From: JAIOSM01 sp964593725
GTDB lineage: Bacteria > Desulfobacterota > Desulfobacteria > Desulfobacterales > Desulfobacteraceae
Reading direction: 5' to 3'
Length of the DNA stretch: 29,588 nt
Assembly: GCA_964593725.1 (NCBI GenBank)
Contig: CAZQJS010000036.1
Span: 1-29,588, forward strand
The position numbers and the translations under genes are program-made. A model generated the notes under the pieces. It had not been told where the DNA came from. It saw nothing but the letters and a program-made list of their open reading frames with translations, and made no database searches. Shown piece by piece: positions 1 to 9,400 of the stretch (its first letter is position 1; every line of letters begins with the position of its first letter).

Positions 1-1
1 T

Positions 2-502
2 TTAAATATAATAGTTTTTATCAAATTTATCCCAGAACTCTTTGTCGTCATCTTTCCAGTTTTTACCAAACCGTTTGTTAAAATGGCCTTCAAGTTTTTC
101 AAACAGGAGTTTCCAGGTGGATTTACCCTGATTCTTAGCGCTTAACAGCTCGGTTATCATTGAGTCAAGTACACTCAGGTGTTCCTTTGAAAGATAGGAA
201 ATAGCCCCTTTTTTAATGGATTCCACCAGGGATTCAGGGTTCATGGAGTTGGCTGTCAACATAATGGCCGGAATATTTCTTTTAACACACTCTTCTAAGA
301 GTTGAATTCCGTTTACGCCCATAATATCAAGGATCGCAAGATCATATTGTGTTTCATTTATTTTGTTTGAAGCAGTCTTATAATCCGGGGCAGTATCAAT
401 ATCAGCGGCTTCAAGGATCTCCTGTATGGTCTCAAGAACATCAGGTTCATCATCAACAGCAAGTATATGTTTATTTTTAAGAAAAGATTCAGTCTGTGTC
501 AT
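2..502 (-). CDS. Stand-alone response regulator receiver protein
   Basis: A 166-residue protein with a CheY-like receiver domain at residues 11-120 and no DNA-binding output domain. The acidic pocket is D17-D18, the predicted phospho-acceptor is D59 (LAILD), the switch Thr is T83 and the conserved Lys is K106, so it should accept phosphate from a histidine kinase. The last ~40 residues form a charged tail rich in Trp, Lys and Asp that I do not recognise as a known output domain; it may bind a partner. The ATG at 502 has a TAAGGAG Shine-Dalgarno seven bases upstream, which fixes the start. The TAA stop lies at 2-4, so the gene is complete at the window edge. It follows the pseudopilin gene on the same strand after 140 bases. 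The kinase partner is not visible. Confidence 0.9.
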   Translation of the reverse strand: MTQTESFLKNKHILAVDDEPDVLETIQEILEAADIDTAPDYKTASNKINETQYDLAILDIMGVNGIQLLEECVKRNIPAIMLTANSMNPESLVESIKKGAISYLSKEHLSVLDSMITELLSAKNQGKSTWKLLFEKLEGHFNKRFGKNWKDDDKEFWDKFDKNYYI

Positions 503-642
503 TTGTTCTCCTTAGGGAAGCTGTAAATTAATATACCTATAACCAATAGTTAATAACCAGATGATTTAAATTGATTCATTCTGGTTTTGTAACACATAAT
601 AACCAAAGCATGGTAGAAAATCAAGGTGTTGGGAAAATTGTG

Positions 643-1452
643 TCATGGTATAATATCATCGGCATTGCCTATTACACCGTCAAGGCCGGGGGAGAAGAAT
701 TTATGGTATCGTGGATTTTTTTTTCCAAGTCCGGCATTTCCCCAGACATAGTAATGACCCCATGGATCAGTCTGGTATTCTGAAGGAAGATTATACCGGT
801 CTGTAATAAACGACAGGGCATCCATGTTTTTAAAGCCATATTTTTCATTGGGCAGACTGTCCAGAGCAGCAGCCCCCTGATCAGGGTCAATACCTTTAGA
901 TATGGTATCAAAGATGTGAACCTTGTTCTGCAAAAGGCTCAGTTCCAGGCGGGCTGCTTCAATGGCCTGGTTGGATACATTGACCTGAACAACAATATCA
1001 TCACCTCTGGTAAGGATATTGTCAGGGTCTGACAATACATCAGTATCCATTGTCCTGTTTGGACCAGAACTTAAAATATAACCTGCAATGCCATTGCTTC
1101 TGTTTACAACCACTGAAGTTATGGAGTTACCGGGATGGTAATAAAAAGGTCTTCCCCAGATATCAGTACCATACATCTGGCCAGGGTTAAGATTATCTTT
1201 ATCAATGATCATGTTATTATTATTGATAAAATCAGGAAGTGTGCCATAGTTCTTATAGAACTCTTTGATCTGGGTTTCAATGAGTTTCATGCGATTCTTT
1301 GTTTCCAGTGTTTTATCTGTATTATTGATTGCGCTTGATATAGATATGGTGAAACACGTGGTGGTACACAGAATGACAATGGCTATAATGATCTCCAGCA
1401 GCGAGAACCCAAAGACATCCCCAATATTGATATAAAGGTTTTTTTGACCCAT
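643..1452 (-). CDS. Type II secretion/type IV pilin-like pseudopilin with two GspG-type C-terminal modules
   Basis: A 269-residue prepilin-like protein. The N-terminus has a class III leader that should be cut by prepilin peptidase after G15, giving mature F16 with the conserved Glu at +5 (E20) and a hydrophobic helix to about residue 42. The rest resembles the GspG major pseudopilin, but the C-terminal signature occurs twice: TDIWGRPFYY (96-105) followed by SSGPN and RGDDI, then TDPWGHYYVW (228-237) followed by SPGLDGVIGNADDI (254-267). The second copy keeps the Asp-rich calcium-binding loop typical of GspG. Usual GspG is about 140-150 residues, so this is roughly double. No Shine-Dalgarno is obvious at the ATG; a promoter lies 40-70 bases upstream. 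No other secretion or pilus gene is nearby, so it is an orphan minor pilin or pseudopilin. Its exact machine is unknown. Confidence 0.82.
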   Translation of the reverse strand: MGQKNLYINIGDVFGFSLLEIIIAIVILCTTTCFTISISSAINNTDKTLETKNRMKLIETQIKEFYKNYGTLPDFINNNNMIIDKDNLNPGQMYGTDIWGRPFYYHPGNSITSVVVNRSNGIAGYILSSGPNRTMDTDVLSDPDNILTRGDDIVVQVNVSNQAIEAARLELSLLQNKVHIFDTISKGIDPDQGAAALDSLPNEKYGFKNMDALSFITDRYNLPSEYQTDPWGHYYVWGNAGLGKKNPRYHKFFSPGLDGVIGNADDIIP

Positions 1453-1491
1453 CGTAATAATAATTTTATTTCAGATTCGGATTTTTCTTAT

Positions 1492-1521
1492 AGAATAGCG
1501 GTCCTGCCCACTGTTTGTCAA
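1492..1521 (-). promoter_or_regulatory. Predicted sigma-70 promoter of the pseudopilin gene
   Basis: On the minus strand a perfect TTGACA (-35, plus positions 1516-1521) is followed after 18 bases by TATTCT (-10, 1492-1497). The -10 lies about 40 bases before the pseudopilin ATG. Sequence match only. Confidence 0.5.
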
Positions 1522-1609
1522 TGAAATATATTTATTTTACGAAATTTTTCCTGAATATATTGTTTAATCGTGCCAGGATTACAGGTTTTAAGATTATTCT
1601 ATTTTCTCC

Positions 1610-1638
1610 TTGATGGATAAAACCCATTGGTATATAAT
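1610..1638 (+). promoter_or_regulatory. Predicted sigma-70 promoter of the lipoprotein / HD-GYP unit
   Basis: TTGATG (-35, 1610-1615) and a perfect TATAAT (-10, 1633-1638) are separated by 17 bases, about 50 bases before the lipoprotein ATG. It is back to back with the pseudopilin promoter, so the 234-base gap 1453-1686 is a divergent promoter region. Confidence 0.6.
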
Positions 1639-1686
1639 AGCTTCATTCATTCGTAAATCTTAACCATTGTAAAAAGGGGTTGTCCC

Positions 1687-2157
1687 ATGCTCCATTATGC
1701 CGGTTTTATAAGGATTGTACTCGTTTTTCTGTCCGGACTGAGCCTTTACGCCTGTGCTTTAACTGACCACAATGAAAACTATAACTGGAATATGATTTAC
1801 CCTGCAAGATACGACATTGCAGGCAGGGTGTCTGACCATGGGCATATGCCTGTAAAAGGTGCAGAGATTTACCTTATTCAGAGGCAGATGCCTGAGAAAG
1901 GTGACAAAGACAATGGGCTGAACAATGGGATTATCAGGGTGGGTCTCATGGCAAGCAGTGACAATAACGGTCTGTTTTCTTTTGCATTCAAGCCCGAGCC
2001 CCTGGCAAATGATATATGGATAGGTTTCCTTGATCCAGATAATGTTTTTCAGTATAAAACAGTCTGTATCAATGATAAGCTCGGTGATGCAGTTTTAAAC
2101 AGTACAGGCACCAGCCCTGTTGTTTTAAATGTGTTTATGGACAAATCTGATAAATGA
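1687..2157 (+). CDS. Small lipoprotein with carboxypeptidase-regulatory-like (beta-sandwich) domain
   Basis: A 156-residue predicted lipoprotein. A hydrophobic signal (residues 8-23) ends in LYAC, a slightly atypical lipobox (Tyr at -2) with the lipidated Cys at residue 23. The mature part reads like a CarboxypepD_reg / Cna-B type fold: a GRVSDHG...PVKGAEIYL strand pair near residues 45-64, a SSDNNGLFSFAF turn near 93-104, and a hydrophobic C-terminal strand. Such domains are structural and have no catalytic residues. The ATG is preceded by AAAAAGGGG about seven bases upstream. The HD-GYP gene starts 81 bases downstream on the same strand and is probably co-transcribed, which suggests but does not prove a role in envelope sensing. 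Specific function unknown. Confidence 0.7.
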   Translation: MLHYAGFIRIVLVFLSGLSLYACALTDHNENYNWNMIYPARYDIAGRVSDHGHMPVKGAEIYLIQRQMPEKGDKDNGLNNGIIRVGLMASSDNNGLFSFAFKPEPLANDIWIGFLDPDNVFQYKTVCINDKLGDAVLNSTGTSPVVLNVFMDKSDK

Positions 2158-2238
2158 TACAGTTTATATAACTGAGATTTTTCATCAATATCGTAACAAA
2201 TAATGACCATTAATATTTAATCTGTACAGGATGGTGAT

Positions 2239-3498
2239 ATGCAGCGTAGAATTACAGTTAATCTGGGTAATTTGATCCTCTCCCTTTCCGATGCCATGGA
2301 TCTTGCAGACTCTTCATTGATCCTGCACCAGCAGAGGACAGCTCTTATTGTATGGGAGATGGGAAAAGCTGCAGGGTTTAAAGAGGATAAACTTGAAAGG
2401 ATTTTCATAGGTGCCCTGCTCCATGACATAGGTGCCTTTTCCCTGGAAGAGAAGATATCACTGCGCAATTTTGAAGTTGGAAATGTGGAAGATCATTGCA
2501 TACGCGGCGAAGCTCTGCTTGCTCAAATACCATGGCTGAGAAATTCTGCAGGAATAATTAGATTTCACCATAAACCATGGCAGGACTTTGCTGAATCCAT
2601 TGAAGATACCGTTGTTTTTGAGTCACAGCTGCTATGCATTGCAGACTATGTTGAACGTAAGATTGACCGGGACAGGTATATTCTTCATCAGTATGAAGGT
2701 ATTATTCAGAAGATTAAATCCCGTGCAGGCACAATGTTTCATCCGGAGATTGTGGAGCTTTTTCTGACCATTTCCCTTCGTGAAGAGTTCTGGCTGGACC
2801 TGGCTTCACCAAGGCTTTACTCCCTTTTACTCAATGAAGGGCCCTTTAGGAAAATAGAGATAAACTTCCCGGATATATCTGCCATCTCAGAGCTTTTCCG
2901 GAATATAATAGATTTCCGCTCAAGATTCACATCCACACATTCCTCTGGTGTTGCGGCTTCTGCGTCCATGCTCTCAAAGGTATTTGGTTTAACAGAAACA
3001 GAGATAGGCCTGATGGAGGTTGCAGGAAATCTCCATGATCTTGGTAAACTTGCCATCCCAAATTCCATTTTAAATAAACCAGGCCAGCTGACAAAGGAAG
3101 AGATGTTGATTATGAAATCCCATACATATTATACGTATGCTGTAATAAACACCATTGGAGGACTTCAGCAGATAGCAGAATGGGCAGCCTACCACCATGA
3201 AAAGCTTGATGGATCAGGATACCCTTTTCACTGTAATGCAGAAGAGTTGAACACAGGAGCTCGTATTATGATGGTTGCAGATGTTTTTACTGCCCTTACC
3301 GAGGATAGACCTTATAGAAAAGGCATGTCAAAGGACAGTGTCATAAAAATTCTACAACAGTTTTCCAAAAGAAAACTTTTAGATACAAGGATCATTGACC
3401 TGCTTTTTGATAATTACCAGGAAATATCTTCCCATGTGAGTGAAAAACAGGCAGACACAAGGGATTTTTATGAAAAGCAGTTTGCTTTTTTACAATGA
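2239..3498 (+). CDS. Tandem HD domain / HD-GYP protein (probable cyclic di-GMP phosphodiesterase)
   Basis: A 419-residue cytosolic protein with two HD-superfamily halves. The C-terminal half (about 225-385) is a classic HD-GYP domain: H234, the H266-D267 pair in HDLGK, H295, H319-H320, then the DGSGYP loop (324-329) and D348. These residues bind the metal centre and act in cyclic di-GMP hydrolysis in known family members. The N-terminal half (about 25-180) is a diverged HD copy with H30, H62-D63, H86, H110-H111 and D136, but the HDIGK lysine is Ala (HDIGA) and no GYP loop follows HHKPW. There is no receiver or sensor domain, so input may come through the N-terminal HD copy. The gene runs 9 bases into the 3' end of the convergent lipid synthase gene. 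Confidence in the family is high; enzymatic activity is inferred. Confidence 0.9.
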   Translation: MQRRITVNLGNLILSLSDAMDLADSSLILHQQRTALIVWEMGKAAGFKEDKLERIFIGALLHDIGAFSLEEKISLRNFEVGNVEDHCIRGEALLAQIPWLRNSAGIIRFHHKPWQDFAESIEDTVVFESQLLCIADYVERKIDRDRYILHQYEGIIQKIKSRAGTMFHPEIVELFLTISLREEFWLDLASPRLYSLLLNEGPFRKIEINFPDISAISELFRNIIDFRSRFTSTHSSGVAASASMLSKVFGLTETEIGLMEVAGNLHDLGKLAIPNSILNKPGQLTKEEMLIMKSHTYYTYAVINTIGGLQQIAEWAAYHHEKLDGSGYPFHCNAEELNTGARIMMVADVFTALTEDRPYRKGMSKDSVIKILQQFSKRKLLDTRIIDLLFDNYQEISSHVSEKQADTRDFYEKQFAFLQ

Positions 3499-6400
3499 GT
3501 CCCTGGAAACCTCAATCCTGCTGCTGCTTTTTTCCAATGTATTTCCCAGGTTTTTTTCTCCAGGTACAATGGCAAAGTCACGCATCTCATATATACATGT
3601 ACCATCAACTGCCAGGGCTCCGTCGGCAACAATACAAGGCCTGCCAGATTCAATTATATCTTTAATATGGGCAGTAACTTCAATTTTTTTATTTGAAGGT
3701 ATGATTTGCCCTCTGTATTTCCACTGGTGGGTTGTGCCCGGCATGTGGGTACAGGTGAACCTGTCTTTAATATTATCTTGCCATCTTTGCAACCCATAGA
3801 ATCTTAGCAGCTGGATAAAAGATTCAATGCCAAGGGAGCCAGGGCACACAGGGTCCTGGTAAAAATGGGCATCAAAGAACCACTCCCGGGGATTCACCTG
3901 TTTTATTCCTTTAATATATCCTTTGCCGTATAGACCTCCATCCAGGGAAAACTGTTCTATTTTGTCAAGCATTAAAAGGGAAGCTGCAGGCATACCCTGA
4001 CCTTTATCAAGATTTTCATCCAGGGGAGTAAGGGGTGCTTTTTTTTCAAATACTATCTCTTTTGACCGGTCAAGAAGGGATTTGTCACATTCATAATTAT
4101 GGAATTTGTTCTGTTGGATACCAACCTGTTTTGAAAGTGCCTGTTTTGTGAAAAAACCAAAATTCGTTGTACCCTTATATATGACTTCAGTGTTCTTGAG
4201 CACTTCAATGTCAAAATCCTGGATTATCATTCCTCCGGCCTTGGATACATCGGTCATGCGGCAGCGCATTTGTATTGTGCCAATATCCCGTGGGATATCC
4301 TTAGAAATCATGGCTTTTCCGCCAAGGTTTCTAAAGTAGAGTCTTTTACTGCTCTGAAGTGCTGAACCTGCCCAGGCAGCCAGCCATCCACACGGCTGCA
4401 GGGCAATCTCCAGAAGAATGCAGAATGGCATTGTATCTGAGTGGTCTGCATTAAAATACCAGGCATCCCGGGGAACATCAAATTGTGCTTCCACCCAGCC
4501 TCCTCTTACCATCTCCCATTGCGGGTGATCAATTGCAGTTACTCTGTCCATGAAAAAATAGGGTGGTCTGGGCAGTCTTGCCATCTCATGTTCATTGTCA
4601 AATATTTTATACCTGTCGCCAAACGCCTCAGAAGGGTTACCCTGGGCAAATGCAAGAATTTTCTTTCTTGAAATTATTGCTTTCTGGCAGGGTTCTTCAT
4701 TTTTTGAATCTTTTTTAAATTTTTCCTTGAGGGATGCATGGTTAATGGCTTCAAAACCTGTGATGCTGGCAAGGATGGTATTGTTGCTGTCAAGAAAGGT
4801 AAAGTACCCTCTGATTTTATGTTTGCCTGTTTCATTTACAGTAAAACGTATTGTTACATCCCCGCTGAACTTTTCAAATGAACTGTATAGCCTGAAATTT
4901 GCCATAAAAGAGGGCAGACAGACCTGTTTTTTGTTTTGATGGGTCCAGAGTATGGCTGCCTGAAATGCTGCGTCCAGGAGCATGGGATCAAAAAGCCAGT
5001 TTCTGGCAGGGTGGTTTTTGATCCATTTTTCAGGTAAAGGTGCGTTTGCCGCTGTAATTTCAATTCCTTTTTCAGACCACCCAATTATGGATTTTATGGC
5101 ATACAGATCACTGCCATGGAAAAGAATGGATTCATACACCTTTTCCACGGACATGGGAAAGGGCTTGAGATCAAGGGATGAAGATGTGGAAATAACCGGG
5201 GGATCTGGCAGGGTGTTATCCATGAGAACAATGCCTGCTGAGTTTAAAAAACCATTGTCTCCGTCTCCCTGTCTGGAGAAGCAGGCTGCCTCTGCTTCAA
5301 AGCCTGATTCGGTTTTCCTGCATTTTTTGGTTTTTACGCTGATGTCAACAAAATTATCTGTAAAACTGATTCCTTTAAGAAGGCGCATCTGGTCAATACC
5401 GGTAAATTTAAGCCCTGGATTGTTTTTTTCAGCCCCATGGGCAAGAAGCTCCATATGGATTGCAAAGGGCAGAACATTTCTGTGGTTGATAACATGGGAG
5501 TTTGTCATGGGAGCTGACAGGGCATCAAGGGTGATGGTAAATGCCCTTGTAAGTTTGAGGTCAGCCTTTTCATCCTGGCCAAATAAGTCAGCACCAATAA
5601 TGACTTCAACCAATTCACGGCCATTATGGACCTTTGCACCCATCTCGGCAATTAGCTGGCAGGCCCCGGCTTTTTTATCTATGAGTTCAATTCCTCTTTT
5701 CTTAAACTCTTTTTTTAATGAAGTGTCAACCATGCCTCCGTCCCAGGGGCCCCAGTTTATGGCAAGATACCTGCAGTCCCTGTTTTCCCGGGAAAGCTTT
5801 AAAAGGGTTTTGTTAATAACTTCATTGGCCATGGAGTAATCAGACTGCCCCACATTACCCGTCCTTGCTGCAATGGATGAAAAGGCAATGAAAAATTTTA
5901 ATTTATCATTCTGTCCTGCTCTGATCAGGGAATGTAAACCTGCAACCTTTGTATCAAATACATTGCAGAATTTATCAAGGCTCTTTTCAATTATGAGTTT
6001 ATCTTCAAGGATTCCGGCACCATGGATAATACCTGTTATTTTTCCATGTTTTCCCCTTATTATATCAAACAATCTGACAATACCATCACTATCTGTAATA
6101 TCACATGAAAAGTATTCAACTGTAATACCTGGTTTTCCGGCATTTTTAATTCTCTGGATATTTGTTCTGATCTCACGCTGGGACATGAGTTTTTTATAGG
6201 CGTTCTCAAGGTCAACAGGCTTTGGAGAAAGGCCTTTGAACTGATTTTCCAGAATAGCTTTTTTTATCTCCCGGGAGGATGATATGCCTTTGATCCATTC
6301 AGGCTCTTTGGTTGGATTCTCTGACCTGCCAAGCAGTATTATTCCAGGTGAGAATGATTTTGCAATCTCAATGGCACATTCTGCTGTGACTCCCTTTGCT

Positions 6401-9400
6401 CCGCCGGATATAATAAAAAGATCATCTGTACCAAGGTCAGGACGTGATAACAGATCAATGTCTTCTGGTTTAAGTTTTGGAATATTGCAGATTTTATTGC
6501 AGATACCTGTTTCAACAGAGCCGTGGGTCATCATTAAAGTTACTGCATCTTCTCTGCTTTCAATGCATTTTTGAACTGAACATGGCAAATCAATGGCCTT
6601 GCACAATATGTTTTTCCATTCCAGGCCTGCAGTCTTGGAAAGCCCTGCAAGTCCACCATGGACAGGATTTGATATTGTTTCTCCATCAAAACCGAATCCA
6701 CCGCCCAGGAAGGATACAGTAGCAAAAAAGGCACTTTTCCTGGATGCAGCTTCTGTGAGATAGGGGGCATTCTCCTTTATAAGGTTGAAGGAGTATTTTA
6801 AAAAATCCATTGATTTCTCACTATTATCAGTTTCAAGGATATCCGGAATTATGACAATCCCGGCAGCATCCCGCAACTTTGGTATTTGATCCTGTGAAGA
6901 ATCAATTAAATCTGCATTTATCCCCTGTTTTATAAATTCATCCTTAAAACTTTTTGCAATCCCGGCAGCATCTTCTGTTAAATAGACTTTTTTCTCCTTT
7001 GAGATTGAAATTCTTGAGCCGTTATAAAATTTTATTTTATCAATGGGGTGCTTTTCAAGAAATGGGATCTGTCTTGCAAGTTTCTTGAATTCAGCAGCAT
7101 TGTCCAATGCCTGATCTTCAGTTTTTACCGGGTCAGATGGCCTGTCCGGCGGGTTGTCAAGGGCTTTGCCAAGGACGGTATCAAGATAGGCACCTATTTC
7201 ATCAATGGTTTTAAAACCTGAAATTTCATCGGAAGAGAGTTGTTCTGTACCTGGCAGTTCCTTTTCAAGGGTGGATAAAATTTCCACCCGCTTAATGGAA
7301 TCAATGCCAAGGTCAGACTCAAGATTCATATCACCCTCCAGCATCTCTTCTGGAAACCCTGTTAATTTGCTTATGGTGGCAATGAGGACCTTCAGGCTGC
7401 TGGTCTGGGACTGTACAGCTGCCGGTCTGGTTTCTGACCGGGCAGGATCTTTTGGTTCTTCAATGGTTTCCAGGGCAGTATCGATTTTGTTGCTGTTCGT
7501 ATCAATGGTATTGCATATCTCCTTTAAAGTTTTCAGGGAGCTCATATTTTCAGGTGTTAAAGCAGTAAGGGATGGCAAATTTTTTTCAAGTTCTGAAATA
7601 ATCTCCACCCGTTTTATGGAATCAATACCAAGGTCAGATTCTATATCCATGTCAGGCTCCAGCATTTCCACTGGAAACCCTGTAAGTTTACTGATGATCT
7701 CAAAAACCATCTTTTCAGTTTTTTCAGTTGTGCCTGTCTGTTCTGTTTTTTCCATGGCAGGCCCGGGTGTATCTGTGACAGATTCCATGGGTTCAGCTGG
7801 CTCAACCGTTTCAACTGGTTCAGCTGGTGTGACTGATTGATCAGGTTCCATTGGAATGGGGTTTGTGGTATTTAAAGGACTCTTTATTACATTATTTGCA
7901 AATATTTTTGTCTGCTCCATCATGCTCTGGAGAGTTCTGCTGGCTTCTGCCTGGGTTTCAAGGAATTTTTCATGGGTTTTTGCAGTCTGGCTCTGGAGCT
8001 TCTGCATTGACTCAAAGCCTTTCCGGATGAGTGTCATTGCTCCGTTGGCCATGGAGTCACTGGTGGTGACAGGGGAATCAGGATTATTTTTTTTGCTCAT
8101 TGGTTCTCTCTTATCATCTTTATGATTTATTTTATTTATTCTGCTTTTTTCAGGAAGCTTTTCATCATCCATGGAGGGGATAGTTGTTTTGTCATGGGCA
8201 GTTTTTGGATTGGCTCCGGTGAGAAAAATATTCATTTTTCTGTCTTCAATCCTTGTGCACGGGGATTCCCATTGGGTAAGATCAACATCAAATCCCTCTG
8301 ATGCAAGGCTGGCTATTACCATGGCAAGGTCCTGCAGTCCTGATCCAGGCCCTGGAGTTTTCCCGGCCGGACCTAAAGATGTGTCCATTGCAAGGCAGGT
8401 TATGTTGTGATCCTTTAGAATTGATTTGACAAGACCTGTGAGCACTGTTTTCGGACCCACCTCAATAAAGGTTGAAACACCGCTTTTATGCATTAATTCA
8501 ATATTTTTTATAAATTCAACGGGATTTACAAGCTGGTTCCCAAGGATCTCCCTTGCTTTTTCATTGTCAGAGGGGTAAAAAGTGCCACTGGTATTGGACA
8601 TAACCTCTATTGAACTTTTTTTAAAGGTTATCTGTTCAAGCTCTTTTTTAAACGGCTTTGCAGCATTTTCAACAAGGCGTGAGTGAAAAGCAGCTGCCAC
8701 AGGTAGTTTTATGCCTCTGACCCTGTTTTTTTTGAAAATTTTAACTGCTCTGTCAATTTCATGGGTACTCCCTGAAAGCACACCCTGCTGGTGGGAGTTT
8801 TTATTGGCAAGGACAAGGTCAAGGTCATTATCCCGGATCAACGCCTCAATTTTTTCCATGGGGGCTTTGACAGCAAACATGCTTCCTGAATCACCGGATT
8901 GTTTTGATGCTTCAGCCATGTATTTTCCCCGGACCCGGGAGAGATTCAGGAAATCAGTATCATTAATTCTTCCGGCAGCATTCAGTGCTGTGAGCTCTCC
9001 AAAGCTGTGGCCACAGGTATAGTCCGGCTTAATATTAAACCGTTTAAGAACTTTGACCATGGCAAGACTTATGGCTCCCAGGGCTGGCTGGGCTATGTCT
9101 GTATTCCTGAGTTCAAGCTCAGATACTTCTAAAGGTTGAATGTGGTCTGGAAAGGGAAAAATATAATCATGGAGAGGTTTTATCATGTAATCCTGCTCCG
9201 GGTTAAAGCATTGATCCGCAAGGGTCACTGCATCCATTGCTTCGGGGAATATTGAGACAATATCCCTGCCCATCATGGTGTACTGGCTGCCCTGGCCCGG
9301 AAATAAAAATCCGGTCTTATTTTTTTTATCAGCAGGGCCGGTATTAAAAAAGATACCTTTTCCCTCAGGAGGTCTGCTGTCAGGTTCAGGTTGTTCTGAA

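Noticed and set aside
555..586. Inverted repeat AACCAGA...TCTGGTT between the pseudopilin and response regulator genes
   Set aside because: It is a short bulged stem with no T-tail in the direction of either gene; too weak to call a terminator.
4982..5839. A 285-codon open frame on the plus strand
   Set aside because: It lies wholly inside the KR/PSDH part of the lipid synthase on the opposite strand, has no recognisable domain, and the minus-strand product is clearly real.
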